DNA from: an uncultured Collinsella sp.
GTDB lineage: Bacteria; Actinomycetota; Coriobacteriia; Coriobacteriales; Coriobacteriaceae
Reading direction: 5' to 3'
Length of the DNA stretch: 12,969 bases
NCBI GenBank assembly: GCA_900758885.1
Contig: CAAETD010000042.1
Span: 1 to 12,969, forward strand
Shown here: positions 1 through 8,566 of the stretch, piece by piece
How the letters are laid out: every line of letters starts with the position of its first letter
Numbering within the stretch: the first letter of the stretch is position 1
Made by a program: the position numbers and the translations under genes
Notes under the pieces: generated by a model
Told to the model about the DNA's origin: nothing
What the model saw: only the letters and a program-made list of their open reading frames with translations
The model's database searches: none

Positions 1-42
1 ATGACTACCACTACACAGCATCGCAGGTTGAGCCAACGTCAG

Positions 43-148
43 TGAGCGTCGCCCAAGGCGGACAAGTTGGCATGAAAAAGGCAGGGCATTGACCTTCTGG
101 TCATGCCCTGCCTTTTGAATGACAAATTGTCGCCTTGGACGGCGCGCA
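43..148. repeat. Long imperfect inverted repeat enclosing the terminator
   Basis: The bases outside the terminator hairpin continue to pair imperfectly. The left block 53-65 (CCAAGGCGGACAA) is the reverse complement of 127-138 apart from one extra G, and weaker pairing extends outward to about 43 and 148. The whole forms a stem of roughly 45-50 positions per arm around a four-base loop, with several mismatches. It could be an unusually long terminator stem, or a small palindromic repeat element that carries terminator activity. I cannot tell which without comparing other copies in the genome. Confidence 0.55.
75..117. terminator. Bidirectional intrinsic terminator after the LCP gene
   Basis: A stem pairs 76-89 with 103-116 and 91-94 with 99-102, leaving a single bulged T at 90 and the loop TTCT at 95-98. 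Read on the minus strand, the GC-rich stem (core GGCAGGGCAT) ends in CCTTTTTC. Read on the plus strand it ends in CCTTTTG. It lies about 70 nt past the LCP stop codon and is the natural end of the murA-LCP transcript. It could also serve a convergent plus-strand gene entering from the left edge. Confidence 0.85.
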
Positions 149-158
149 GCGTCGAGCC

Positions 159-186
159 GTTACGCGGGCTGGTAAGCCCGCGTAAC
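159..186 (-). other. Perfect 12-bp hairpin just after the LCP stop
   Basis: GTTACGCGGGCT (159-170) is the exact reverse complement of 175-186, with loop GGTA. It starts one base beyond the LCP stop codon (188-190). No T-run follows on the minus strand, so it is not a classical intrinsic terminator. It may be a 3'-end stability structure or half of a tandem terminator with the hairpin at 75-117. Confidence 0.7.
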
Positions 187-187
187 T

Positions 188-1417
188 CTAGTAGTTGGCT
201 TCGTAGCCGTTGCCGTCGCCGGTGGGCTCTTCGTAGTAGTCCGAATCGCTCGAATCAGTCGAATCGTCCGAATCGTCAGAGCTGACCGATGAGGTTGCGG
301 TGCCGTTGGCGTAATCATCGGACGTGTTGTTGTTCAGGTCGCCGATCGTAGAGCTGGAGCCATCGGACTGGCCCATAGTATTGGGGCCCTTGGGATCCTT
401 ACCAGCGTCGACGCGCTCCATCATTTCCTTAAGCTCGTCCTCGTAGACAAAGACGTAGCTCACGCCATCAATCATGGTGCTGTCATCGGCATACGAAGGC
501 AAGTTGGCCGAATAGATGCCGTCAACATCCATGCCGCGCATGGCATTGACCGTAGAGACGATGTCCTGAACGCTCATATCGGTCACGAGCATGTCGGACA
601 GCGAATTGACGAGGTCGAAGACCTTGGTGGCATCGAAGTTGTTGAGGATCTGGTTGGCGAGGGCGCCGAGCACCTGACGCTGGTGGCGCATGCGTGTGTA
701 GTCGCCATCGGCATAGATGTAGCGGCAACGGGCATAGGTAAGGGCGGTCGCGCCATCCATGTGCTGCTGACCGGCGGTAATCTTAATGTCGAGATGCTCG
801 GGGTCGTCGACATCGTCGGTTGCGTTAATGTCGATACCGCCGACCGAATCGATGAGCGACTGCATGCCATCGAAGCTGACCTCGGCATAGTGCGAAATCT
901 GCACGCCGCACAGTTCGTTGACCGCCTGGACCATGGCCTCGGCGCCGCCGTAGGTGTGGCAGGCGTTGATTTTCATGGTCGAACCGTTGTAGACGACCTT
1001 GGTATCACGCGGAATGGAGATGAGCGTCGCCTGCTTTTGCGTGGGATCGATACGCGCCAGGATAATCGAGTCGGCGCGGTATGTATCCTCGCCCGGGCGA
1101 CCGTCAGTGCCAAGGAGTAGCACGTAGAACGGGTCCTTTGCCTCGTCGGTATCAACCAGGATCTGGCGCAGGTTGTCGGTAATGACGTTGGAATCGCCGA
1201 GCTTGCCCATAATGGTGGCAAACCACAGGCCGGCGGCAGTCGTAGCGCTCAACAGCACACCGAGCACAGCAATGAGCGCGACGCGGCGAACCGTATGACC
1301 GCGACGGCGCTGACGGGCGCGCTCGGAATAGCGGGCAACGTTATCGCGGCTATAGATTTTTGCCTGAGCGCCGGTCGAAGGTCTTCGAGATTCCGTAATG
1401 GGCTTTTTCTTAAACAT
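188..1417 (-). CDS. LytR-CpsA-Psr (LCP) family cell-wall polymer ligase
   Basis: This is a membrane-anchored enzyme of the family that transfers lipid-linked glycopolymers (teichoic-acid-like polymers or capsule) to peptidoglycan on the outer face of the membrane. The 409-residue protein has a basic cytoplasmic start (RARQRRRG at 34-40), one membrane helix at about 46-70 and an LCP domain at about 97-260. Family motifs visible are LLGTDGR (101-107), YRADSIIL (113-120), SIPRDT (134-139) and an arginine-rich segment containing TYARCRY and RMRHQRQ (227-248), which supplies polyprenyl-phosphate-binding residues in characterised members. Residues 345-409 form a low-complexity Ser/Asp/Gly tail. I chose ATG at 1417 over the TTG two codons upstream because AGG lies six bases before the ATG. 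It follows murA by 12 nt, so the two are probably co-transcribed. The family is clear; the polymer attached is unknown. Confidence 0.9.
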   Translation of the reverse strand: MFKKKPITESRRPSTGAQAKIYSRDNVARYSERARQRRRGHTVRRVALIAVLGVLLSATTAAGLWFATIMGKLGDSNVITDNLRQILVDTDEAKDPFYVLLLGTDGRPGEDTYRADSIILARIDPTQKQATLISIPRDTKVVYNGSTMKINACHTYGGAEAMVQAVNELCGVQISHYAEVSFDGMQSLIDSVGGIDINATDDVDDPEHLDIKITAGQQHMDGATALTYARCRYIYADGDYTRMRHQRQVLGALANQILNNFDATKVFDLVNSLSDMLVTDMSVQDIVSTVNAMRGMDVDGIYSANLPSYADDSTMIDGVSYVFVYEDELKEMMERVDAGKDPKGPNTMGQSDGSSSTIGDLNNNTSDDYANGTATSSVSSDDSDDSTDSSDSDYYEEPTGDGNGYEANY

Positions 1418-1429
1418 AGGCAACCTGCA

Positions 1430-2713
1430 TTAGTAGATGACGGGATCGGGAACAGTGGCGTGCTCGACATGAGCGCCAAGCGCCTGCAGCTTTTCAACAA
1501 ACTGCTCGTAGCCGCGCTTAATGTGATGGATGGCCGAGACCTCGGTCGTGCCGTCGGCAATTAGGCCGGCAACGACGAGTGCCGCGCCACCACGAAGATC
1601 CGGTGAGGTTACCTGAGCGCCGGAAAAGCCCTTGACGCCGTGAATCATAGCGTGATGGCTCTCGATGCGAATATCGGCGCCCATTCGCACCAGCTCGGAT
1701 GCGAACATAAAGCGATTCTCGAAGATGTTCTCGGTGATAACGGAGCTGCCGTCGGCCAGGGCAGAGAGCACCATGATCTGCGCCTGCATGTCCGTGGGGA
1801 AACCGGGGAACGGGAGCGTCTGGATATCGACCGGCTTGATGCGCTCGGCACGGTTCACATGGACGCCATCCTCGACGCGCTCGCAGTCGATGCCCATGAG
1901 CTCCATCTTCTTGAGCACCATGCCCAAGTGAATGGGGCAAAAGCCTGTGACATCGACACCGCGATCGTCGGCCATCAACGCACCGGCAACGATAAAGGTA
2001 CCGGCCTCGATACGGTCGCCCACCACGCGATGGGTAACAGGATGCAGCTCTTCTACGCCCTCGATGGTCACGACAGGCGTACCGGCACCGACAATCTTGG
2101 CACCCATCTCGTTGAGCATGTTGGCGAGATCGACGATCTCGGGCTCGCGGGCGGCATTATCGATAACCGTGGTACCCTGCGCGCGCACGGAGGCCATGAT
2201 GAGGTTCTCGGTCGCACCGACGCTGGCGAACTCGAGCGTGACGGTGGTACCGCGCAGGCCCTGGGGCGCGTTGGCGTTGATATAGCCGTGGGCGGTATCG
2301 AACTCAACGCCCAAGGCCTCAAGACCCAAGATATGCATATCGATCTTGCGAGCGCCCAGGTTGCAGCCGCCGGGCATGGCGATCTTGGCGCGATGAAAAC
2401 GGCCCAGCAGGGGTCCCATCACGGCAGTGGAAGCGCGCATCTTAGCGACGAGCTCATAGGGAGCCTCCCAGGAATCGACCTGGGAGGTATCGATCTCGAG
2501 CGTGTGCTCGTCGAGAACATCGATCGTAGCGCCCATACCCTTGAGCACCTTGCCCATCACGTGGACATCGGAAATATCAGGCACGTTCTGCAGCGTCGTC
2601 TTGCCCGGCGCCAGAAGCGTTGCCGCCATAAGTTTGAGCGCGGAGTTCTTGGCACCCGAAACAGGCACGGAACCTCCGATGGCGTGGCCACCCTCAACGC
2701 GGATAATATCCAA
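1430..2713 (-). CDS. murA: UDP-N-acetylglucosamine 1-carboxyvinyltransferase
   Basis: MurA adds enolpyruvate from PEP to UDP-GlcNAc, the first committed cytoplasmic step of peptidoglycan synthesis. The protein has 427 residues, full family length. GAKNSALKL (20-28) carries the catalytic-site Lys22 and Asn23. PGGCNLGARKIDMH (114-127) carries Cys117, the residue alkylated by fosfomycin in sensitive enzymes; it has not changed to the Asp found in naturally resistant forms. GFPTDMQAQ (304-312) carries the conserved catalytic Asp308. The start is TTG, supported by GAAAGGG six bases upstream. It lies downstream of atpC beyond a terminator-like hairpin whose T-run touches this ribosome-binding site, and just ahead of an LCP wall-ligase gene, so the pair forms a cell-envelope unit. 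Identification is firm. Confidence 0.97.
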   Translation of the reverse strand: MDIIRVEGGHAIGGSVPVSGAKNSALKLMAATLLAPGKTTLQNVPDISDVHVMGKVLKGMGATIDVLDEHTLEIDTSQVDSWEAPYELVAKMRASTAVMGPLLGRFHRAKIAMPGGCNLGARKIDMHILGLEALGVEFDTAHGYINANAPQGLRGTTVTLEFASVGATENLIMASVRAQGTTVIDNAAREPEIVDLANMLNEMGAKIVGAGTPVVTIEGVEELHPVTHRVVGDRIEAGTFIVAGALMADDRGVDVTGFCPIHLGMVLKKMELMGIDCERVEDGVHVNRAERIKPVDIQTLPFPGFPTDMQAQIMVLSALADGSSVITENIFENRFMFASELVRMGADIRIESHHAMIHGVKGFSGAQVTSPDLRGGAALVVAGLIADGTTEVSAIHHIKRGYEQFVEKLQALGAHVEHATVPDPVIY

Positions 2714-2726
2714 GGTCTACCCTTTC

Positions 2727-2765
2727 AAAAAGCATGCCCGGGGTGGCTGGGCCATCCCGGGCATG
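2727..2765 (-). terminator. Intrinsic terminator or attenuator between atpC and murA
   Basis: Bases 2733-2746 (CATGCCCGGGGTGG) pair with 2752-2765 over 14 bp with one G-T wobble and loop CTGGG. On the minus strand the stem is followed at once by CTTTTTG, a standard intrinsic terminator. The T-run ends where the murA Shine-Dalgarno sequence begins (GAAAGGG, 2720-2726). It is well placed to end the ATP synthase transcript and to limit or regulate entry into murA. Confidence 0.8.
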
Positions 2766-2801
2766 ATGTGTTCGCAAATGGTCGAACGTTAAGACGTTTG
2801 A

Positions 2802-3194
2802 CTATTGGGCAAGCTTGAGCTTACACCATGCGATTTCATTATAGAGGTAGGCGCGGCGTGCATCATCCTCCGACAAATTACCCAGCTTCTCTTCAAAACC
2901 TTGAATATCAGCTTTAAGCTTGTCGGCATCGACGGTCGCCAAATCGCAAGCGCGCTCGGCGAGAACGGTCACGACATCGTCCGCAACCTGGGCATAGCCG
3001 CCGGCCACGGCAAACGTGTGGTCGACAGTGCCCATGGCCTTATCGGAAACGCGAACGTAACCGCGGTCGATCGTGCAGATTTCACTTGAGTGAGCAGGCA
3101 GAACGCCAAACTCGCCATCCGTGGACGGAATCGACACGAACGCAGCGTCGCCCTCATAGGCGCAGCTCACGGGGCACACGATGCGGATACGCAT
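2802..3194 (-). CDS. atpC: F1Fo ATP synthase epsilon subunit
   Basis: Epsilon is part of the central stalk. It links gamma to the c ring and can inhibit ATP hydrolysis through its C-terminal helices. The 130-residue product has the N-terminal beta-sandwich pattern, with DGEFGVLPAHSSEI at about 26-39 matching the family signature EGELGVLPGH. The C-terminal part (about 90-130) is helical, with a typical Asp/Glu/Ala/Lys composition. The ATG lies three bases after the atpD stop, and GGGGGAG inside the end of atpD serves as ribosome-binding site, so translation is probably coupled. It is the last ATP synthase gene before the hairpin at 2727-2765. Confidence 0.95.
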   Translation of the reverse strand: MRIRIVCPVSCAYEGDAAFVSIPSTDGEFGVLPAHSSEICTIDRGYVRVSDKAMGTVDHTFAVAGGYAQVADDVVTVLAERACDLATVDADKLKADIQGFEEKLGNLSEDDARRAYLYNEIAWCKLKLAQ

Positions 3195-3197
3195 AAC

Positions 3198-4651
<1,454 letters not shown>

Positions 4652-4652
<1 letters not shown>

Positions 4653-5560
4653 TACTGTTCCTCCAATGCTGAGGCTCCGCCGACGATCTCGTTAATCTCG
4701 GTCGTGATCGAAGCCTGGCGCACGCGACTATACGTGCGGGTAAGGGTCGAGATGATCGCGGTGGCGTTTTCCGTCGCGGAGTGCATGGCCTTGCGGCGTG
4801 CACCCTGCTCGGCAGCCGCCGAATCGATCAGGGCCTGGTAGATGACCGTCAGGATATAAGACGGCACAAGCTTGCCGAGAACATGCTCGGGAGAGGGCAC
4901 GAACTCGAACGTGGACGAGATGCGCTTAGGGGCGTCGGTCTCGTTCTTACGCGGACCGTGGGCCATAGCGATCATCTCGGGGTCGAGCGGCAACAGATGC
5001 TCGACGCGAAGCTCCTGATCCACGCGGTTCTTGGCGTGGTGGTAGACAAGCTCGACACGGTCAAGCTCACCGGCACGATACGCATCGCAGATATGAGAGG
5101 AGATCATGCGGGCCTGATTGAAATCGGGCTCAGAGGAGTTGCCCTCAAAGTGCATGACGACGTTTTCGCGGTCACGGAAATACGTGGCCGGCTTACGCCC
5201 GCACGCGATGATCTCGCATTCGATGCCGTCGTTCGCCCAAGAAGCGGCGAGCTTTTCGGCCGTGCGCTCCACCGTCGTATTGAAACCGCCGGCAAGGCCG
5301 CGGTCCGAGGCAATAACGACAATCAGGCCATGCTTGACACTCTCATGCTTCTGCAGCATGGGATCGGTGCCCGAACAGGAGGCGTCGCCGGCGACCGTCA
5401 ACATGACGTCGGTCAGCGCCTCCTTATAGGGCTCGGCCTGCTTGGAGCGATCGAGGGCACGACGAATCTTGGCCGTAGAGACCATCTCCATCGTGCGCGT
5501 GATCTGCTTGGTCGTGGTAACCGAGGAGATTCGCTTCTTAATGTCGCGAAGGTTGGCCAT
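4652..5560 (-). CDS. atpG: F1Fo ATP synthase gamma subunit
   Basis: Gamma is the rotating central shaft inside the alpha3beta3 hexamer. The 302-residue protein shows both diagnostic coiled-coil ends: N-terminal MANLRDIKKRISSVTTTKQI followed by TRTMEMVSTAKIRRA, and C-terminal RQASITTEINEIVGGASAL. The middle carries the Rossmann-like part with VVIASDRGLAGGFNT (about 81-95). It is slightly longer than the usual 285-290 residues. It starts five bases after the atpA stop with GAGGAG upstream, and its stop overlaps the atpD start by one base. Confidence 0.97.
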
Positions 5561-5565
5561 GGGGC

Positions 5566-7164
5566 TTAGTTCTCCTCTGATCCAGAAACATCCGAATGGT
5601 GCTTGGCCATGAACTGCTGCTTGAAGTCGCCGATGACGCGCAAGAGCTCAGCCTTGGTGTCATCATCGATCTTCTTGGCGCGAACCTTGTCGAGCAGCGA
5701 ACCAAAGCCATTGTCCATGTACTCGATGAGCTCGGCACGGAAAGGCAGCACGTCGGCGATCTCCAGGTCATCCAGGAAGCCCTCGTTGCCAGCGAACAGC
5801 GTAACGATCTGCTCGCCAACCTCAAACGGCTTGTAACGCGGCTGCTTCAGGAGCTCGGTCATGCGAGCACCGTGGGTCAGCTGCTTCTGAGTAGCCTCGT
5901 CGAGGTCGGAGCCGAACTGCGTAAAGCCGGCGAGCTCCTGGTACGAAGCGAGGTCCAGACGGAGGTTGCCGGCGACCTGCTTCATGGCCTTGGTCTGCGC
6001 ATCGCCACCGACGCGGGACACGGAGATACCCACGTCGACTGCCGGGCGCTGACCCTGGAAGAAGAGCTCGGACTGCAGGTAGATCTGACCATCGGTAATG
6101 GAAATAACGTTGGTCGGAATGTAGGCCGAGACGTCGCCGTCCTGGGTCTCGATGATCGGCAGTGCCGTCATGGAGCCGTAACCGTTCTTCTTGGACATCT
6201 TGACGGCACGCTCGAGCAGACGAGAGTGCAGGTAGAAGATGTCGCCAGGATAGGCCTCGCGTCCGGGCGGACGATGCAGCGTCAGCGACATCTGACGGTA
6301 GGCCACAGCCTGCTTGGACAGGTCGTCGTAGATGACGAGCACGTGGCCGCCGGGGTTGGTCTCGCTGGCGGGCTTGCCGTCCTCGCCGTTGTACATAAAG
6401 AACTCGCCAATAGCGGCACCGGCCATAGGCGCGATGTACTGCATAGGGGCGGAATCGGCAGCGGTGGCCGAAACGATGATGGTGTAGTCGAGCGCACCGT
6501 GCTGAGCGAGGGTCTCGCGGATGTTGGCAACCGTGGAGGCCTTCTGGCCGATGGCGACATAGATGCAGACCATGCCCTTACCGCGCTGGTTGAGGATAGC
6601 GTCGATGGCGATGGCGGTCTTACCGGTCTTACGGTCACCGATGATGAGCTCACGCTGACCGCGGCCAATAGGCACCATGGAGTCGATAGCGAGCAGACCG
6701 GTCTGAACCGGCTCGCACACCGGGGTACGATCGATGACGCCGGGAGCCTTGAACTCGATGGGGCGACGGTGCGTAGCGACGATGTCGCCCAGGCCGTCGA
6801 TGGGCTGGCCGAGCGGATTGACGACGCGGCCGAGCATGGCACGGCTCACGGGGATATCCATAACGCGGCCAGTGGTGCGGCACTCGTCGCCTTCCTTGAT
6901 GGAGTCGACGGCACCGAACAGAACGGCGCCGACCTCGTCACGGTCAAGGTTCTGGGCAAGGCCGAAGACGGTCTCACCGGTATCGGAGCTCTTGAACTCC
7001 AGAAGCTCGCCTGCCATGGCGCTCTTGAGGCCGGAGACGCGCGCGATGCCGTCGCCTACCTCGTCGACCGTTGAAACCTCATGCGTATCGACCGTCGCGG
7101 AGAGGCTCGTGAGCTGCTCCTGCAGTTTCTTGGCGATATCCTGGGCATTGAGGGTTTCGGACAT
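5566..7164 (-). CDS. atpA: F1Fo ATP synthase alpha subunit
   Basis: Alpha is the non-catalytic nucleotide-binding subunit of F1 and donates an arginine to the catalytic site on beta. The protein has 532 residues, longer than the usual 500-515. GDRKTGKT (176-183) is Walker A, VLVIYDD (275-281) is Walker B, and SVSRVGGDAQ (381-390) holds the arginine finger Arg384. Between FFMYNG (255-260) and HVLVIYDD (274-281) there is an extra stretch of about 12 residues (EDGKPASETNPG) where most bacterial alphas have only a Lys or a few residues. The C terminus also carries a short hydrophilic tail (SDVSGSEEN). The ATG overlaps the atpH stop (TAATG), and GGAGGTG upstream is a strong ribosome-binding site. 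Identification is certain. Confidence 0.99.
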   Translation of the reverse strand: MSETLNAQDIAKKLQEQLTSLSATVDTHEVSTVDEVGDGIARVSGLKSAMAGELLEFKSSDTGETVFGLAQNLDRDEVGAVLFGAVDSIKEGDECRTTGRVMDIPVSRAMLGRVVNPLGQPIDGLGDIVATHRRPIEFKAPGVIDRTPVCEPVQTGLLAIDSMVPIGRGQRELIIGDRKTGKTAIAIDAILNQRGKGMVCIYVAIGQKASTVANIRETLAQHGALDYTIIVSATAADSAPMQYIAPMAGAAIGEFFMYNGEDGKPASETNPGGHVLVIYDDLSKQAVAYRQMSLTLHRPPGREAYPGDIFYLHSRLLERAVKMSKKNGYGSMTALPIIETQDGDVSAYIPTNVISITDGQIYLQSELFFQGQRPAVDVGISVSRVGGDAQTKAMKQVAGNLRLDLASYQELAGFTQFGSDLDEATQKQLTHGARMTELLKQPRYKPFEVGEQIVTLFAGNEGFLDDLEIADVLPFRAELIEYMDNGFGSLLDKVRAKKIDDDTKAELLRVIGDFKQQFMAKHHSDVSGSEEN

Positions 7165-7640
7165 TAGGCTTCACCTCCGTACGAATTAGCAGAGTTTGCG
7201 AGGGTCTCCTGCGCGATGCGCAGCTGCGTCTTGACGGAAATGTCACGACGCTCGCCGCGGGCCTCGAGCACCAGGCCGCCCACGATAGACGGGTCGACCT
7301 GCTCGATAAGGAATACCTTGCGGCCGAAGTCCTGCTCGCATTTCTTAGTGATGGTTTGACGCAGCTCGTCGTCGAGCGGAATCGCCGTGGTGACGGTCAC
7401 GCCCACTACATCCTCGTCTTCCTCGGCAACATACTTAAAGGCAGCTGCCACCTTGGGAAGAAGGTCGAGCTGGTCGCGCTTGGACATGGTGTCGAGCACG
7501 GCGATGATCTCGGGGCTGGCAGAAGCCAAGCGCTCGATCATCTCGAGGTCCTCGAACACATGGTTCTCGGCCTTGGCGGCTTCCAAAAGGGAACGCGCGT
7601 AGGTCTCGAGCACCTTGTCCTGATAGCGGCTAGTCGGCAT
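7164..7640 (-). CDS. atpH: F1Fo ATP synthase delta subunit
   Basis: Delta joins the top of F1 to the b-subunit peripheral stalk (the OSCP equivalent). The 158-residue product is on the short side of the family (about 175-180). The N-terminal helical domain begins ETYARSLLEAAKAEN. The conserved C-terminal element is VDPSIVGGLVLEARGERRDI (115-134), followed by SVKTQLRIAQ. The ATG lies inside the end of atpF, with the two frames overlapping by 11 nt and AGG eight bases upstream, so translation is probably coupled to atpF. Position and the C-terminal motif make the call secure despite the low overall conservation of the family. Confidence 0.93.
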   Translation of the reverse strand: MPTSRYQDKVLETYARSLLEAAKAENHVFEDLEMIERLASASPEIIAVLDTMSKRDQLDLLPKVAAAFKYVAEEDEDVVGVTVTTAIPLDDELRQTITKKCEQDFGRKVFLIEQVDPSIVGGLVLEARGERRDISVKTQLRIAQETLANSANSYGGEA

Positions 7641-8232
7641 TCAGGCTACCTGCTTCCTGGATGTAGCGCTCGATGAGCTTCTTCTGCTCGGCATCGTCCT
7701 CGAGTGCCTCGCCCACGATCTTGGTGGCGACGGCAACGGACAGGTCGGCGATGGAGCTCGCGGCACCGGCGTAGATGGACTTGCGCTCGTCCTCGACGGT
7801 CGTATGGGCCTTGGCGATGATCTCCTCGGCCTCCTTGTGAGCAGCCTCGATGATACGGGCACGCTCGGACTCGGCGTCCTTACGGGCCTCGAGAACGATG
7901 TCGGCAGCCTGACGACGGGCGTCGGTGACGATCGAGTCGGACTCAGCGCGCTTGGCGATAGCCTCCTGCTTGGTCTTCTCGGCCTCGTCGAGGCTCTCCT
8001 CGATCTTCTTGCCGCGCTCCTCCATGGTTTTCATGATGCCCGGCAGGGCGACCTTGGCCAGCACGATCCAGATAATCAGGAAGGCGATAAGCGCCGGGAT
8101 GAACTCCGCCATCTTAGGGATGAGGATGTCCGCACCGGCGGCGCCGTCCTCGGCGAACGCGGAAACCGGCATGAGCAGCGCGGCCGCGGACGCGGAGAGT
8201 GCGATCGCGCTCTTCTGGGATGAAAGATTCAT
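7630..8232 (-). CDS. atpF: F1Fo ATP synthase b subunit with signal-peptide-like N terminus
   Basis: The b subunit is the membrane-anchored peripheral stalk that holds F1 against rotation. The protein has 200 residues; the usual length is about 156-175. A membrane helix at about 43-63 (MAEFIPALIAFLIIWIVLAK) is followed by a long charged coiled coil (about 68-165) rich in Glu, Ala, Lys and Arg. The extra length is at the start: residues 1-27 have a Lys, a hydrophobic stretch and SAFA followed by EDG, which reads as a classical signal peptide with an AFA cleavage site. There is no lipobox cysteine. The ATG has CGGAG eight bases upstream. It follows atpE by 15 nt and overlaps atpH by 11 nt. Confidence 0.96.
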   Translation of the reverse strand: MNLSSQKSAIALSASAAALLMPVSAFAEDGAAGADILIPKMAEFIPALIAFLIIWIVLAKVALPGIMKTMEERGKKIEESLDEAEKTKQEAIAKRAESDSIVTDARRQAADIVLEARKDAESERARIIEAAHKEAEEIIAKAHTTVEDERKSIYAGAASSIADLSVAVATKIVGEALEDDAEQKKLIERYIQEAGSLNAD

Positions 8233-8247
8233 ACTTGACGCTCCGTG

Positions 8248-8442
8248 CTATTTAACGATCAGCGCGACAACGAAGCCGATCAGAGCCAGAGCCTCGCCGA
8301 AAGCGGAGCCCATGATGAAGACGGTGAACACGCGGCCCTGGACCTCAGGCTGACGGGCCATAGCACCCGTAGCACCCAGAGCAGACAGGCCGATAGCAAG
8401 ACCAGCGCCGATAACACCGAGACCGTAACCGATAACTCCCAC
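8248..8442 (-). CDS. atpE: F1Fo ATP synthase c subunit
   Basis: The c subunit forms the rotor ring that carries protons across the membrane. The 64-residue hairpin is short for the family (70-85). Helix 1 is glycine-rich (GAGLAIGLSALGATGAMA, 12-29), the polar loop is RQPEVQG (30-36), and helix 2 (about 38-63) has the ion-binding Glu50 in AFGEALALIGF. The residue after Glu50 is Ala rather than Ser or Thr, and helix 1 has no Gln at the sodium-site position, so a proton-coupled ring is most likely. The start is GTG with AAAGGAGG upstream. The frame is closed by an in-frame TAA eight codons further up with no other start codon between, so the short N terminus is real unless the sequence has an error. 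Confidence 0.95.
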   Translation of the reverse strand: MGVIGYGLGVIGAGLAIGLSALGATGAMARQPEVQGRVFTVFIMGSAFGEALALIGFVVALIVK

Positions 8443-8566
8443 GATTCCTCCTTTGTCGTGCGTGTCTTATTTCACGCAGGATAACCTTTTTATAACTGCC
8501 GGGCTCCATGGGTACGGGCACCGGCGGTTTAACGAATTGCCTTACCTTTAAGGCGCGAACGGAAGA
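8443..8566 (-). promoter_or_regulatory. Long atpB-atpE intercistronic region
   Basis: This 124-nt gap is by far the longest inside the operon. On the minus strand it contains GCCGG ... CCGGC, which can pair across about 17 bases, followed by an A/T-rich stretch (GTTATAAAAAGGTTATCC) and then the strong atpE ribosome-binding site. TATAAA resembles a -10 box but no good -35 sits 16-18 nt upstream. An mRNA processing or stability role, or a translational boost for the high-copy c subunit, is plausible; an internal promoter is less likely. Confidence 0.4.

Noticed and set aside
2328..2390. Fosfomycin-resistant MurA
   Set aside because: The active-site residue is Cys (PGGC at 114-117), the sensitive form, not Asp.
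1640..2818. A 392-codon plus-strand open frame opposite murA
   Set aside because: Composition (many His, Asp, Gly) and position mark it as the mirror of murA. No ribosome-binding site or domain seen.
5596..7074. A 492-codon plus-strand open frame opposite atpA
   Set aside because: Same codon-bias artefact; it lies entirely inside atpA, which has all catalytic motifs.
8248..8442. Sodium-coupled ATP synthase
   Set aside because: The c subunit lacks the Gln in helix 1 and the Ser/Thr after the key Glu that mark sodium-binding rings.
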